43,145 bases of DNA from an uncultured Mycoplasmatota bacterium (GTDB lineage Bacteria > Bacillota_I > Bacilli_A > RF39 > UBA660): NCBI GenBank assembly GCA_947574255.1, contig CANPJT010000006.1:1-43145 (forward strand), read 5' to 3'. The notes below the pieces were generated by a model. The model was not told the origin of the DNA. It worked only from the letters and a program-made list of their open reading frames with translations, and made no database searches. Numbering within the stretch: position 1 is the stretch's first letter; each line of letters opens with the position of its first letter. Made by a program: the position numbers and the translations under genes. Shown piece after piece: positions 15,183-24,619 of the stretch.

Positions 15183-15659
15183 ATAAATTTTTTCAAAAAT
15201 TTCGATATGTAGTCTTTCATCTAATATAATTCTCTTAATTAAATGAATTATATATATATCACTTGTTTCTTTTAAAATATTTTCGTAATTACTAATTGCT
15301 TTTTTTTCTAATGCTATATTATTTAATAATAATTCTTTTAAATCTCTTTCATAATTAATATATTTACCACTAAACCATTTAATTTTTTCTTTCTCTACAC
15401 TTGCGAAAAAAGGTATTAAACCTAAGTTTTTTATAAGCAACCCTAACAGATCTAAATGATGCATTTCGACAATACCAATATTTTTTAAAATTTTGCTTAT
15501 TTCTTTATCTTCAACTATTAAACTCTGAAAAATATAAGTATGTGCACTTGTATCTTCACTTACCTCACCTGCATAAACATTAAGTAATTTCTTAGCTAAA
15601 TTTAAATCTCTTTTAGAAACCTTAACACTTGGATAAGGCATGTCCACACAATATTTCAT
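15171..15659 (-). CDS. Ferritin-like diiron/dimetal four-helix protein
   Basis: The ATG at 15659 is selected by GGTGAT 4 bases upstream, giving 162 residues. The sequence suits a four-helix bundle with the expected metal ligands: Glu in helix 1 (E32/E35), E65-x2-H68 in helix 2, Glu in helix 3 (E118/E126) and E148-x2-H151 in helix 4. This pattern fits the rubrerythrin/Mn-catalase/CotJC superfamily; without the rubredoxin Cys motif it is not a classic rubrerythrin. A role in peroxide or iron handling is likely by family. It stands between two terminators, although it is close to the pseudouridine synthase. Confidence 0.7.
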   Translation of the reverse strand: MKYCVDMPYPSVKVSKRDLNLAKKLLNVYAGEVSEDTSAHTYIFQSLIVEDKEISKILKNIGIVEMHHLDLLGLLIKNLGLIPFFASVEKEKIKWFSGKYINYERDLKELLLNNIALEKKAISNYENILKETSDIYIIHLIKRIILDERLHIEIFEKIYKQL

Positions 15660-15688
15660 ATTAATCACCAATAAATAATATGAAACAC

Positions 15689-15715
15689 AAAAAAAAATAT
15701 TAGAAAATTCTAATA
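15689..15715 (-). terminator. Terminator of the pseudouridine synthase operon
   Basis: TATTAGAA (15698-15705) and TTCTAATA (15708-15715) form a perfect stem, and nine T residues follow on the minus strand (15689-15697). It lies 2 bases beyond the pseudouridine synthase stop. Confidence 0.8.
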
Positions 15716-15717
15716 CT

Positions 15718-16371
15718 TTAAAATTCAAACATTGTATAAGGATAACAATTTGGAAGTTCCAACGAAAATGTTAATAATTCTTTAGTAATTGGATGATAAA
15801 ATGATAACTCTTTAGCAAATAAAGCTATCTGTTCTCCATTTTTATAGTTTTTATTATATCTGGCATCTCCATATAAAGGAAATCCTAAATGACTAAATTG
15901 TACTCTTATTTGATGATGTCTACCAGTCTCTAAATTAATTTTTACCAATGAATAATTATTTTTTATATCTAAAACTTGATAATTTAAAACTGCTAATTTC
16001 CCTTTATCAGAAACTATTGAAGTATTAGTTTTTTCATTCTTTAACAAGTAATTTTCTAATTTTCCACCTTTCTTTAAAGAACCACATACAACTGCATAAT
16101 AAGTTTTTTTTACTTGATGATTAGATATTTGTTTAGACAAGCGAGAAGCTGATTTACTGGTTTTAGCAAATACCATAACTCCACCTACAACTCGATCAAG
16201 ACGATGAACTAAACCTAAATAAACATTACCAGGTTTATTATAAGCTTCTTTTAAATAATTCTTCAAAATTGTAAGTAAATCTAAATCTTTTGTATTATCC
16301 TCTTGAACTAAAATATTGATTGGTTTTTCTACAACTAATAGATGATTATCTTCATATAAAATATTAATCAT
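15718..16371 (-). CDS. RluA-family 23S/tRNA pseudouridine synthase
   Basis: Converts uridine to pseudouridine in structured RNA. The 217 residues start MINILYEDNHLLVVEKP, with the catalytic motif HRLDR at 56-60 (D59) and the conserved LETGRHHQIRVQFSHLG segment. There is no N-terminal S4 domain, so it is a short RluA-type enzyme whose exact RNA site cannot be told from sequence. ATG 16371 overlaps the upstream methyltransferase stop (ATGA), with GGGAAG upstream, indicating coupled expression of two RNA-modification genes. Confidence 0.9.
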   Translation of the reverse strand: MINILYEDNHLLVVEKPINILVQEDNTKDLDLLTILKNYLKEAYNKPGNVYLGLVHRLDRVVGGVMVFAKTSKSASRLSKQISNHQVKKTYYAVVCGSLKKGGKLENYLLKNEKTNTSIVSDKGKLAVLNYQVLDIKNNYSLVKINLETGRHHQIRVQFSHLGFPLYGDARYNKNYKNGEQIALFAKELSFYHPITKELLTFSLELPNCYPYTMFEF

Positions 16372-17231
16372 TCTTCCCAATATCCATAAATACCACATGG
16401 TAAAACTAAATTATCACGAGTTATAGGAAGTCCTATCTCTCCTGAAGTAACTTTTCCATAAGGATACTTTTTTAACATAGTTGTTTTTAAAATATTATTA
16501 AGAACAATACTAGAAATTCCTGTTGTATAAGAATTAATCAGAAAAAACAAAGGCTGATCAGATAAAACTTGCATACATAAATCAATTAAATAATAAATAT
16601 TTTTTTCAAATTTCCAAACTTCCTTTTTAGGTCCTCTTCCATAACTTGGCGGATCCATTAAAATTGCATCATACTTATTACCTCTTCTAATTTCACGACT
16701 CACAAACTTTACACAATCATCAACAATAAAATGAATTTCGTTATTTTCTAAATGAGATAAACGCATATTTTCCTTAGCCCATTCTGTCATTCCTCTTGAT
16801 GCATCAACATGTACCACTTTAGCTCCAGCACTAGATACAGCCATGCTAGCACATCCCGTATAAGCAAAAAGATTTAAAACTTTTATTTCTCGTTTACTAT
16901 TTTTAATTTTATCCATCATAAAATCCCAATTAACTGCTTGTTCTGGAAATATTCCTGTATGTTTAAAATTAGTAGGACTAATTTTAAAAGTTAAATGTTT
17001 ATAATTAATGGTCCAAAAATCTGGGAGTTTATTTTTAAACTCCCATTTTCCTCCACCTTCTTGACTCCTGTGGTAATACCCATCTATTGTTTCCCAATCA
17101 TGATAATTATTAACATTCCATATAGCTTGAGGGTCTGGTCTTCTAAATATAAAACTACCAAAACGTTCTAATTTTTCTCCTCCACCAGCATCTAAACATT
17201 CATAATCTTTCCACTCTGTACTTAAACGCAT
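16368..17231 (-). CDS. SAM-dependent methyltransferase, RlmI/RlmK-like catalytic domain
   Basis: The 287 residues contain a Rossmann methyltransferase core. The SAM loop LNLFAYTGCASMAVSSAGA starts at residue 119, the acidic end of strand 2 is VDASRGM, and motif IV DPPSYGRG is at 193-200. The sequence resembles COG1092 rRNA cytosine methyltransferases but lacks the N-terminal PUA domain of RlmI. An N-terminal beta-rich region (FGSFIFRRPDPQAIW) replaces it. A strong AGGAGG precedes ATG 17231. It overlaps the pseudouridine synthase by 4 bases, so an RNA target is likely. Confidence 0.85.
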   Translation of the reverse strand: MRLSTEWKDYECLDAGGGEKLERFGSFIFRRPDPQAIWNVNNYHDWETIDGYYHRSQEGGGKWEFKNKLPDFWTINYKHLTFKISPTNFKHTGIFPEQAVNWDFMMDKIKNSKREIKVLNLFAYTGCASMAVSSAGAKVVHVDASRGMTEWAKENMRLSHLENNEIHFIVDDCVKFVSREIRRGNKYDAILMDPPSYGRGPKKEVWKFEKNIYYLIDLCMQVLSDQPLFFLINSYTTGISSIVLNNILKTTMLKKYPYGKVTSGEIGLPITRDNLVLPCGIYGYWEE

Positions 17232-17412
17232 GATGTACTCCTCCTACATTATTTATCATCTAAATATTTTTTTTATATAAAACTCAGTAATTTTTTCTAA
17301 TTTATTTTATAAAACAACATTATTATAATATTAATTAGATAAAAATAAAAGCCTATTTTTTACAAGATTTTTAACCACAAACATAAATTTTATAAAATAT
17401 AAAAAAAATAAT

Positions 17413-18849
17413 TTATTTTTTAAATGAAATATCATATTTACTTGGTCCTTTTATACATTTTCCATCAAGCGAAAATCTAGAACTATGACATGGGCAATCC
17501 CAAGTTTTTTCTAATTCATTAAATATTAAACTACATTTTAAATGCGGACAAGTTGTATAAACAATATATTTTTTACCTAAATTATCAGTATAAATAGCAA
17601 CACTTTTACCTTTAATTTTTTTAAACTTTATCTTTTCAGTATACCAATTTTTTTTTATTTTTTTACTCCCTAAAAAAGCAACTATACTAGTTAATGTATT
17701 ACTAAAAAAGCTTTTAAATTTATATAAATTAACTCTTTTAATTTGAAATAAATCAGCATACAAATTCCTTTTATTTAATAAACTATCTGAAATAATTTTA
17801 GCTGCTAAAATTCCATTCGTCATTCCCCAAGTATTAAATCCAGTAGCAATATATAGATTCTTTTTAATTTCACCAATGTATGGCATTTTATCATCTGTAA
17901 TAATATCAACATTACTCCACATCGCTACTATATCTTCATTGGAAATTTGGAACATATCTTTTACTTTTTGAAAATTCTCTTTAACATTTGGCTTAAAAGC
18001 TGTCAAATGTGATTCTCCCAAATAAATTTTATAAATATTATCACCATCTTGATAATAACGCCAAGAGAATCCAGGATTAGAAACTGTAATACCCGATGTA
18101 TGTTTATTTTTCTCAGTTTTACACGCAATTAAATATGATTTTTCAATATGAGATTTCAAAGGAAGACAGAAAGGAAAAATAAAAAATGGATAATGACAAG
18201 CAATAATAACATTTTTAGCAATAATTCTTTGACTATGAGTATAACAAATAAACTTTTTATTCATATAATTTATTTTTTCTACTTTTGTATTTTCATAAAT
18301 CTGATTGTTTTTTAATATTCTTTTTAAAGAATTTAAATATTTTACTGGATTAAAAACATATGTTTCTTTAACTGATATATTATAAAAACTTTTATCATAC
18401 TCATTTTCTGCTACTATAATATTATTTTCCTTTAAAAAATCCTTTTCAAACTTTAACTTTTTAACATCTTTATCATTTAAAGCATAAACAAAAGAAGTAG
18501 CATAATCTAAATCGCAATCTATTTTCTCTTGATTAATAATTTCTTTTATTAAAGAAATAGCATACTTTTGAGATTGTAAATACTTTATAGCTGTCTTTTT
18601 TCCAACATTTTTTACTAAATCAGTATAAACTGCACCTTGTAAAAAAGTTAATTTTCCTGTTGTATTTTTAGTAATTCCTAATCCTATTTGGCTAGCATCT
18701 ACTAAGGCAATAGAAAAATTAAAATTTCTTAAATAATACAATGTTGTTAACCCTGTTATTCCTCCTCCAATAATTAAAGTATCTACTTTTATATCTTTTT
18801 CCAAACTTTTAAATGTTTTTTTATCTATATATTTTTCCCATAAGCTCAA
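17413..18849 (-). CDS. FAD-dependent oxidoreductase with C-terminal Rieske [2Fe-2S] domain (YhfW type)
   Basis: The 478 residues have a DAO-type FAD domain with IIGGGITGLTTLYYL at 26-40 and a closing segment YIATGFNTWGMTNG. After a linker comes a Rieske domain with C434-P-H436 and C452-P-C-H455, the two Cys and two His that hold a [2Fe-2S] cluster. This architecture equals B. subtilis YhfW, whose substrate is not established. The start is TTG at 18849, supported by GGTGAG 5 bases upstream. It is separated by 44 bases from the next flavoprotein gene, so the three flavoprotein genes 17413-21711 probably form one operon. Confidence 0.85.
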   Translation of the reverse strand: MSLWEKYIDKKTFKSLEKDIKVDTLIIGGGITGLTTLYYLRNFNFSIALVDASQIGLGITKNTTGKLTFLQGAVYTDLVKNVGKKTAIKYLQSQKYAISLIKEIINQEKIDCDLDYATSFVYALNDKDVKKLKFEKDFLKENNIIVAENEYDKSFYNISVKETYVFNPVKYLNSLKRILKNNQIYENTKVEKINYMNKKFICYTHSQRIIAKNVIIACHYPFFIFPFCLPLKSHIEKSYLIACKTEKNKHTSGITVSNPGFSWRYYQDGDNIYKIYLGESHLTAFKPNVKENFQKVKDMFQISNEDIVAMWSNVDIITDDKMPYIGEIKKNLYIATGFNTWGMTNGILAAKIISDSLLNKRNLYADLFQIKRVNLYKFKSFFSNTLTSIVAFLGSKKIKKNWYTEKIKFKKIKGKSVAIYTDNLGKKYIVYTTCPHLKCSLIFNELEKTWDCPCHSSRFSLDGKCIKGPSKYDISFKK

Positions 18850-18893
18850 TATATCTCACCAGTAATATTGTGCTTTATAAATAAAAAAATATT

Positions 18894-20483
18894 CTATTCA
18901 AAACTAGAATACTTTTTTATCAAAGCTTCAGCTACCTTAATCCCATCAATAGCAGCTGTCATTATACCTCCAGCATATCCAGCACCTTCTCCACTTGGAT
19001 AAATTCCCTTAATATTAGACTCAAAATTTGCATCTCTTAAAATTCTAACAGGAGATGAAGTTCTACTTTCAATCCCAGTTAAAATAGTATCATCATTATC
19101 AAACCCTTTAATCTTTTTTCCAAATACTAAAATTGCCTCTTTTAAAGAATTATTTATATAATCTGGAAATATTTCATTTAAATTAGAAAAATGATAATCA
19201 CCTTTCATTTCTGTTTTAAAAGAACCAAAATTATTTGAAATCTTATTATTTACATAATCCTTATAAAGTTGTAACGGAATCTTCCCTTTCCCAATTAAAT
19301 ATGCTTTCTCCTCTAATTTTCTTTGAAATTCTATTCCATCTAAAGGTCTAGTGCCAAAATCATTTGGTGTAATAGATACAACTAAAGCACTATTGGCATT
19401 TAAACTATCTCTCTTATAATTACTCATTCCATTAATAGCTAATCTTTTTTCTTCACTTGAGGCATTAACAACATATCCTCCAGGACACATACAAAAAGAA
19501 TAAATTCCTCTTCCACTTTTAGTAGTATATGTTAACTTATAACTAGCTGGAGATAAAAACTTAGCAAAATCACCATATTGAGAATAACTAATCTTTTCTT
19601 GAAGATGTTCAATTCTAATTCCTACGGCAAATGATTTTGAACTCATTTCTATACTTTTTCTAAAAAGCATTTCAAAAGTATCTCTTGCACTATGGCCAAT
19701 TGCCAAAATTAAATTAGAACAATCAATCTTTTTATAATTATTTATTTCAATTGCTTTCAACTTATTATCCTCAATTATTAAATCAGTTAAACAATTATTA
19801 TAAAAAAACTCTCCCCCCATTTTAATTATATCTTTTCTCATATTTACAATGACCTGACGCAAAATATCTGTTCCCACATGAGGCTTTTGTAAATACAAAA
19901 TATCCTTTGGAGCTCCATACTTTACAAAAGTTTCTAATATTTTTTTACCTCTGAAAAACTTATCATTTACCAATGTATTTAACTTTCCATCCGAAAATGT
20001 TCCAGCACCACCTTCACCAAATTGAACATTACTATTAAGATTTAAATCTCCATTTTCCCAAAAACTTTCAACTCTTAAAACACGATCTTCAATTTTTTCA
20101 CCCCGTTCAATTATTACAGGTTTATAACCATTTTCTGCCAATAAAAGTGCAGCAAACAATCCAGCTGGACCACTTCCTACAATAACTATTTGCTCATTTA
20201 ATTTTTCTTTCCCTTTAACAGGATCTTTGTATTCTTCTTTCTCATATTTTAAAATATTAGCACTTTCAAATTTCTTTAATATTTTTTCTTCACAATCCAG
20301 ACTAACAATAATCTCATAAATAAATAATACATTTTTCTTATCACGAGCATCAACAGATTGTCTACTTATTGTAAAATTTTTAACATCCTTAATTTGAATA
20401 TGCAACTTTTTAGCTATACATTCCTTTAAATACTCTTCACTATTTCTTAAAACTGGAACTTTTAATTGTCTAACTTTAAGCAT
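18894..20483 (-). CDS. NAD(P)/FAD-dependent oxidoreductase, COG2509 type
   Basis: A 529-residue flavoprotein with an N-terminal domain of about 95 residues, an FAD site IVIVGSGPAGLFAALLLAENG around residue 100, the family segment VQFGEGGAGTFSDGKLNT, and a C-terminal PSGEGAGYAGGIMTAAIDG. This group is widespread in anaerobes and called an uncharacterised FAD-dependent dehydrogenase; no reaction is assigned. ATG 20483 follows AGGTGAT by 5 bases and lies inside the end of the previous gene (ATGCTTAA overlap), so it is translationally coupled to the BaiN-like protein. Confidence 0.88.
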   Translation of the reverse strand: MLKVRQLKVPVLRNSEEYLKECIAKKLHIQIKDVKNFTISRQSVDARDKKNVLFIYEIIVSLDCEEKILKKFESANILKYEKEEYKDPVKGKEKLNEQIVIVGSGPAGLFAALLLAENGYKPVIIERGEKIEDRVLRVESFWENGDLNLNSNVQFGEGGAGTFSDGKLNTLVNDKFFRGKKILETFVKYGAPKDILYLQKPHVGTDILRQVIVNMRKDIIKMGGEFFYNNCLTDLIIEDNKLKAIEINNYKKIDCSNLILAIGHSARDTFEMLFRKSIEMSSKSFAVGIRIEHLQEKISYSQYGDFAKFLSPASYKLTYTTKSGRGIYSFCMCPGGYVVNASSEEKRLAINGMSNYKRDSLNANSALVVSITPNDFGTRPLDGIEFQRKLEEKAYLIGKGKIPLQLYKDYVNNKISNNFGSFKTEMKGDYHFSNLNEIFPDYINNSLKEAILVFGKKIKGFDNDDTILTGIESRTSSPVRILRDANFESNIKGIYPSGEGAGYAGGIMTAAIDGIKVAEALIKKYSSFE

Positions 20484-21711
20484 TATTATCACCTATATCT
20501 TCTCCAGCTAATATACCACTAATCCAAGCAAAAGAAAGATTATAACCACCACAATCACCATCAACATCCAATATTTCACCAGTAAAATACAAATTCTTTA
20601 CTTTAAATGATTCCATTGTTTTAGGATTTATCTCAGATAAATTAACTCCACCACTACAAACTTGAGCTTTTAAAAAATCATTTACTTTTAAAACATTCAA
20701 TTTATGATTAATAATAATATCAGCAAGTAGAAGCTTTTTTTCATCACTTATGTCTTGCCATAATAAATTAGGATTTATTTGAACCAACTTTAAAAATAAA
20801 TAAACCAACTTATAATTAATAAATCCATCAAATAACTTAGCAATTGTTCTATTATTTAAATTTCTATTTCTTTTATCTAACCATTTAACAAAATCAGTAC
20901 AGTTATTAAAACATAAATCTGGAACAAAATTAATTAATACAATCTCTTTTCTTTTCTTAGCTAAACCTTTAGCAGCCAATCCACTCAAATTAAATATACA
21001 AATCCCACTAACACCATAATCAGTCAAATGTATTTCTCCAGTTTCTTCTTTAATTAATTTGTCATCTTCATATAAAGAAACTTTTGCCTCTAAACGTATT
21101 CCATTCCATTCTTTATAATAAAAAGAATCTCCATAAATCTGTGTTAATGATGGTAAAATAGGAACAATTTTATGACCAAATTTTTTAGCTAGTAAATAAC
21201 CATTACCATCAGAACCAGTTTTAGGTGCTGCTTTAGATCCTGTAGCTATTATAACTGAATCACTACTAAAAGTTTTATTCTTAGTAAATACTAAAAACTT
21301 ATCATTTTCTTTTTCTATTTTCTCAACAAACATATTATTAAGAACTTCTATTTTTAAATTTTCAATTTCATTAATCAACGCTGCTTTTATTGCAACCGCT
21401 TGATTAGAATAAGGATAATAATAACCATTTTTAATTTTAGGAATAATTCCTAACTCATCAAAAAAATTTAAAACTTTCTTTTGATTTTCTAAAGTTATGA
21501 TATCCTTTAACAACTCTTCACTAGAAGAATGATAATGATTTAAATTTTGATCTTCATTCCAATAATTACATTTTCCATTACCAGTAATTAAAATCTTTTT
21601 AGCTAAAGTATCATTTCTTTCTAATACAATTACCTCTGCACCACTTCTTTTTGCACTAATTGCAGCAACTAAACCAGAAGCTCCTCCGCCAACTACAATA
21701 ATCTTTGTCAT
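20476..21711 (-). CDS. BaiN/HI0933-family flavoprotein
   Basis: The protein belongs to the family with fold and motifs of HI0933/YtfP/BaiN (COG2081). ATG 21711 is chosen by GGTGAA upstream, giving 411 residues that begin MTKIIVVGGGASGLVAAISAKRSG. Other marks are KKILITGNGKCN near residue 43 and the closing segment YFTGEILDVDGDCGGYNLSFAWISG. BaiN is a bile-acid dehydroxylation flavoenzyme in some gut clostridia, but the family is broad and there are no other bai genes here, so bile-acid activity should not be assumed. Confidence 0.88.
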   Translation of the reverse strand: MTKIIVVGGGASGLVAAISAKRSGAEVIVLERNDTLAKKILITGNGKCNYWNEDQNLNHYHSSSEELLKDIITLENQKKVLNFFDELGIIPKIKNGYYYPYSNQAVAIKAALINEIENLKIEVLNNMFVEKIEKENDKFLVFTKNKTFSSDSVIIATGSKAAPKTGSDGNGYLLAKKFGHKIVPILPSLTQIYGDSFYYKEWNGIRLEAKVSLYEDDKLIKEETGEIHLTDYGVSGICIFNLSGLAAKGLAKKRKEIVLINFVPDLCFNNCTDFVKWLDKRNRNLNNRTIAKLFDGFINYKLVYLFLKLVQINPNLLWQDISDEKKLLLADIIINHKLNVLKVNDFLKAQVCSGGVNLSEINPKTMESFKVKNLYFTGEILDVDGDCGGYNLSFAWISGILAGEDIGDNNA

Positions 21712-21802
21712 AAAATTCACCAAGTTTATTATAGCTAAAAAAATCACTAAATACAAATTTACTAATTATGAAAAAAATACTAACGACTTCACAATCAAAT
21801 TA

Positions 21803-22819
21803 TTACAGTTTTAGCATAAAATCATTGTAATCAATTCGATATTCGTAATCAGTTAAACAAAATAGATTTTCTAAAACTCTAATTCTGTTTTCTTTATCTC
21901 TTTCTTTTAAAGCATTCTTATAACATTTTATAAAATCAATACTTTCTTGACTGTATATTTGGTTATAAATGCTTTTAAGCTCTCCTATAAGGATAAAATA
22001 TAGTACATTTGCATAAGGATGATTTTCTAATAACATTGTTTCACATTTTATTACTGCATTATTTAGTATTACTAATTTTTTCATAATTTCATTTTTATTT
22101 AAAAAATCATTATTGGCTATTACACTTCTTATATTTTCAGTTTCAAAACTTTTAAGAAATTTCATAAGATACTCTTTTCGCTTATTATAATCATTTTCTT
22201 TTAAAGCACTTAAATAATTTTTAATAAAGTCCTCATCTGGAAGCTTTGCCATATATTTCTCTTTTGCTCTATCTTTATCCTTATATAAATCATAAACTTT
22301 AGTAACATGAATATTACTACAATTATTTTGAGCATGATATAACCTTCTTAAAAATTCTAAAGCAGTAAAATAATTGACATCTTTATTAAAAGTATTAGAC
22401 ATAAAATCTGTTATATGATTCAAAGCTAATTCAAACAATTTAGGATTTAATAATCTATTTCTTTTAACTTGATAATTCAATTCATTTAATAAATTATTAT
22501 ATGTGTCATACCTATCTAAAACAATTTGCCCCGTCTTTAAAACTGATTTAAAAAAAGATGATCCAGTAGCTTTTGACATAATTATTTCCCTTTGTGCATC
22601 ATCTATTGAAGCAATTGTCATATCAATTGGAATTCCATCAATTAATCTAGAAGCTTTATAACTCCCAACTTCTGAAGTAATTATTAATATATCTAAATCG
22701 CTATTTTTCGTACTATTATTTGTAATACGACTCCCATAAACCATCAATAACATAACCCTTTTATCTTTTAAAATATTAGTTTCTTCTAAAAACCTTTTTA
22801 ATAATTTATTTAATTTCAT
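21803..22819 (-). CDS. Nucleotidyltransferase-domain protein
   Basis: The 338 residues begin with a polymerase-beta-like nucleotidyltransferase fold: GS at 29-30, the metal-binding pair D41-L-D43 and a third acidic residue in PIDMTI (D66). All three carboxylates needed for nucleotidyl transfer are present. The remaining 230 residues are helical with no domain I recognise. Family members modify tRNA, antibiotics or proteins, or act as MNT-type antitoxins; no HEPN partner gene is adjacent. ATG 22819 is favoured over an ATG at 22837 because a G-rich site (GGGGGATG) precedes it. Confidence 0.75.
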   Translation of the reverse strand: MKLNKLLKRFLEETNILKDKRVMLLMVYGSRITNNSTKNSDLDILIITSEVGSYKASRLIDGIPIDMTIASIDDAQREIIMSKATGSSFFKSVLKTGQIVLDRYDTYNNLLNELNYQVKRNRLLNPKLFELALNHITDFMSNTFNKDVNYFTALEFLRRLYHAQNNCSNIHVTKVYDLYKDKDRAKEKYMAKLPDEDFIKNYLSALKENDYNKRKEYLMKFLKSFETENIRSVIANNDFLNKNEIMKKLVILNNAVIKCETMLLENHPYANVLYFILIGELKSIYNQIYSQESIDFIKCYKNALKERDKENRIRVLENLFCLTDYEYRIDYNDFMLKL

Positions 22820-22967
22820 CAACATCCCCCACTGCATTGTACTATTCTATAATTTTTAATAATTAAATATCTACTAAAAAAAATTAATTACTTACTTTTT
22901 CTAAAAATTATAATTTACAATAACCATCTTTTAATTTAAAATTACTATTTTATCTTCAATCATTTAT

Positions 22968-23513
22968 CTATAATTTTGGCTTTATCTCATCATTTTCTAT
23001 ATATGACTCTAAAAAATTTATAAACTCTTTTTTATTTAATTTATTTTCTTCTTTTTGTTCATAAATTTCTAATAATATTTTTTCACTATTTCCAAATATA
23101 GATTTATTAGAATCTAATAAAACTTTAGTTGATTTTCTTTGCTCATTAGTCATTACATCCAAATAGTTTTTAGGTAAAATAAGCAAGCCAAAACCTCCCG
23201 TATTACCCCCTCTATTCTCATAAACATTATTAATAACTTGAGGTTTTATTCCATAATAAACAATATGATTGATTTTAATTAAAGCATTTAACGCTTCATT
23301 ACTACTATAACTAGCTAATGGATTGTTTTCTAAATATTTATTTAAATAATTTGTAAAAACATCTTTATGATACTCATCATCATTGACAGGAATAAAATCT
23401 CCTTCTGGTGTTATTATGTAACCAGCTTGTAAAACACTAATTATTTCTTCGGCTAAATTACAAACTTCAAATTCAAAATCATTACCTTTAATACTTTTTA
23501 AAATTTTCTTCAT
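22968..23513 (-). CDS. Hypothetical protein
   Basis: An acidic 181-residue protein with no recognised motif. AGGAGG 6 bases before ATG 23513 and a TATAAT further upstream (GCGTATAATTG) support a real, independently transcribed gene. It contains a glycine patch RGGNTGGFGLL near residue 106 and ends in a helical acidic region. The segment 22820-22967 downstream has no feature I can identify. Confidence 0.65.
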   Translation of the reverse strand: MKKILKSIKGNDFEFEVCNLAEEIISVLQAGYIITPEGDFIPVNDDEYHKDVFTNYLNKYLENNPLASYSSNEALNALIKINHIVYYGIKPQVINNVYENRGGNTGGFGLLILPKNYLDVMTNEQRKSTKVLLDSNKSIFGNSEKILLEIYEQKEENKLNKKEFINFLESYIENDEIKPKL

Positions 23514-23679
23514 TTAATACCTCCTACTAGTCAATTACAATTATACGCCAAAAAAGCATCTAATAAAATAGATACTTTAATTTTTATTTGATAAATCTTT
23601 TTTCAAAATTTAAAAAATAGTTTTCTCTTAATTAAATGAGTCAATCATATACTAAATATCCTAATTAAATATTTTTAAT

Positions 23680-24507
23680 TTATGAACATTTTGTATATAA
23701 TGAACTTGCCTTTACATAACCCTCACTTATTTTATAAGGTGCTTCTTCATTTATTTCTATTTCTTCTATCATAAATTCTGTATCACAAATACCTTTTAAA
23801 ACAACTTCCGCATCACTATCCATATAAACATCTCCTGTTACAAATACCTTATCACCAACCTTATATTTCAATGTATCATTATTTTCTATATCTTCTAAAT
23901 GATTTAAACCAGCATCACGAATTATTTTGGGATAATTATAAAAAGCTACATCTCCATCTACACGATCTCTTATTCCAGATATTTCTTCATAAGATGTATT
24001 TTGCCACATTCCTGCTTTTCCTTTATATGTAAATTCATCATTCCACTCTGCAACCCATTTATCAAAAATATCTAAATCTCTAGAATCCAGATTATTACGA
24101 AAACGATTTAAACTTGAATAAATTCCTACATAATAACCAGCTTTTTGAATTTCTTCACAATAATATTTGACAATTTCTATTAATGTTTCTTTAGGAAGTC
24201 CCATTTGTCTTTTACTTTCAACATCTAAAAAAACTGGATATTCTAATTTTTTATCCTTAATTAAACGTAAAGTATGATTAACCTCACTTCTAGCTTCATC
24301 TAAATTAGTCGCATAACTATATAAATAAACACCAAAAGGAATATTTAACTCTTTACACATCAAAGCATTTCTCTCAAAATAAACATCATCTTGTCTTCTA
24401 ATATCATTTCCCCATCCACAACGAATAATGACAAAATCTATATAAGGTTTAACACGTGTCCAATCAATTTTTCCTTGATATGACGAAACATCAATTCCTT
24501 TTATCAT
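23680..24507 (-). CDS. GH25-family muramidase (lysozyme)
   Basis: GH25 enzymes cut the MurNAc-GlcNAc bond of peptidoglycan. The 275 residues start directly with the catalytic barrel: D6 in GIDVSSYQG and the D95-x-E97 pair of FLDVES, both active-site elements, with WQNTSYEEISGI near the end of the barrel. A C-terminal module of about 70 residues (KYKVGDKVFVTGDVY) resembles an SH3-like wall-binding domain. No signal peptide is visible, so export must rely on lysis, a holin or a non-classical route. AGGAG precedes ATG 24507. No phage genes surround it. Confidence 0.9.
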   Translation of the reverse strand: MIKGIDVSSYQGKIDWTRVKPYIDFVIIRCGWGNDIRRQDDVYFERNALMCKELNIPFGVYLYSYATNLDEARSEVNHTLRLIKDKKLEYPVFLDVESKRQMGLPKETLIEIVKYYCEEIQKAGYYVGIYSSLNRFRNNLDSRDLDIFDKWVAEWNDEFTYKGKAGMWQNTSYEEISGIRDRVDGDVAFYNYPKIIRDAGLNHLEDIENNDTLKYKVGDKVFVTGDVYMDSDAEVVLKGICDTEFMIEEIEINEEAPYKISEGYVKASSLYTKCS

Positions 24508-24619
24508 ACTATCAACTCCTATTTTATCATATGAAAAAGAAAAAAATAGGTGTTTTTCCTATTAAGCTTTTTTATTCTATTTTTTTAATATTTTAATAAT
24601 ATATCTGTAAATAATATTA

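Noticed and set aside
20476-21711. Bile-acid 7-dehydroxylation function from BaiN similarity
   Set aside because: The COG2081 family is broad and no other bai genes are present, so only the family is named.
21803-22819. MNT/HEPN toxin-antitoxin pair
   Set aside because: The nucleotidyltransferase is too large for a minimal MNT antitoxin and the neighbouring genes show no HEPN Rx4-6H motif.
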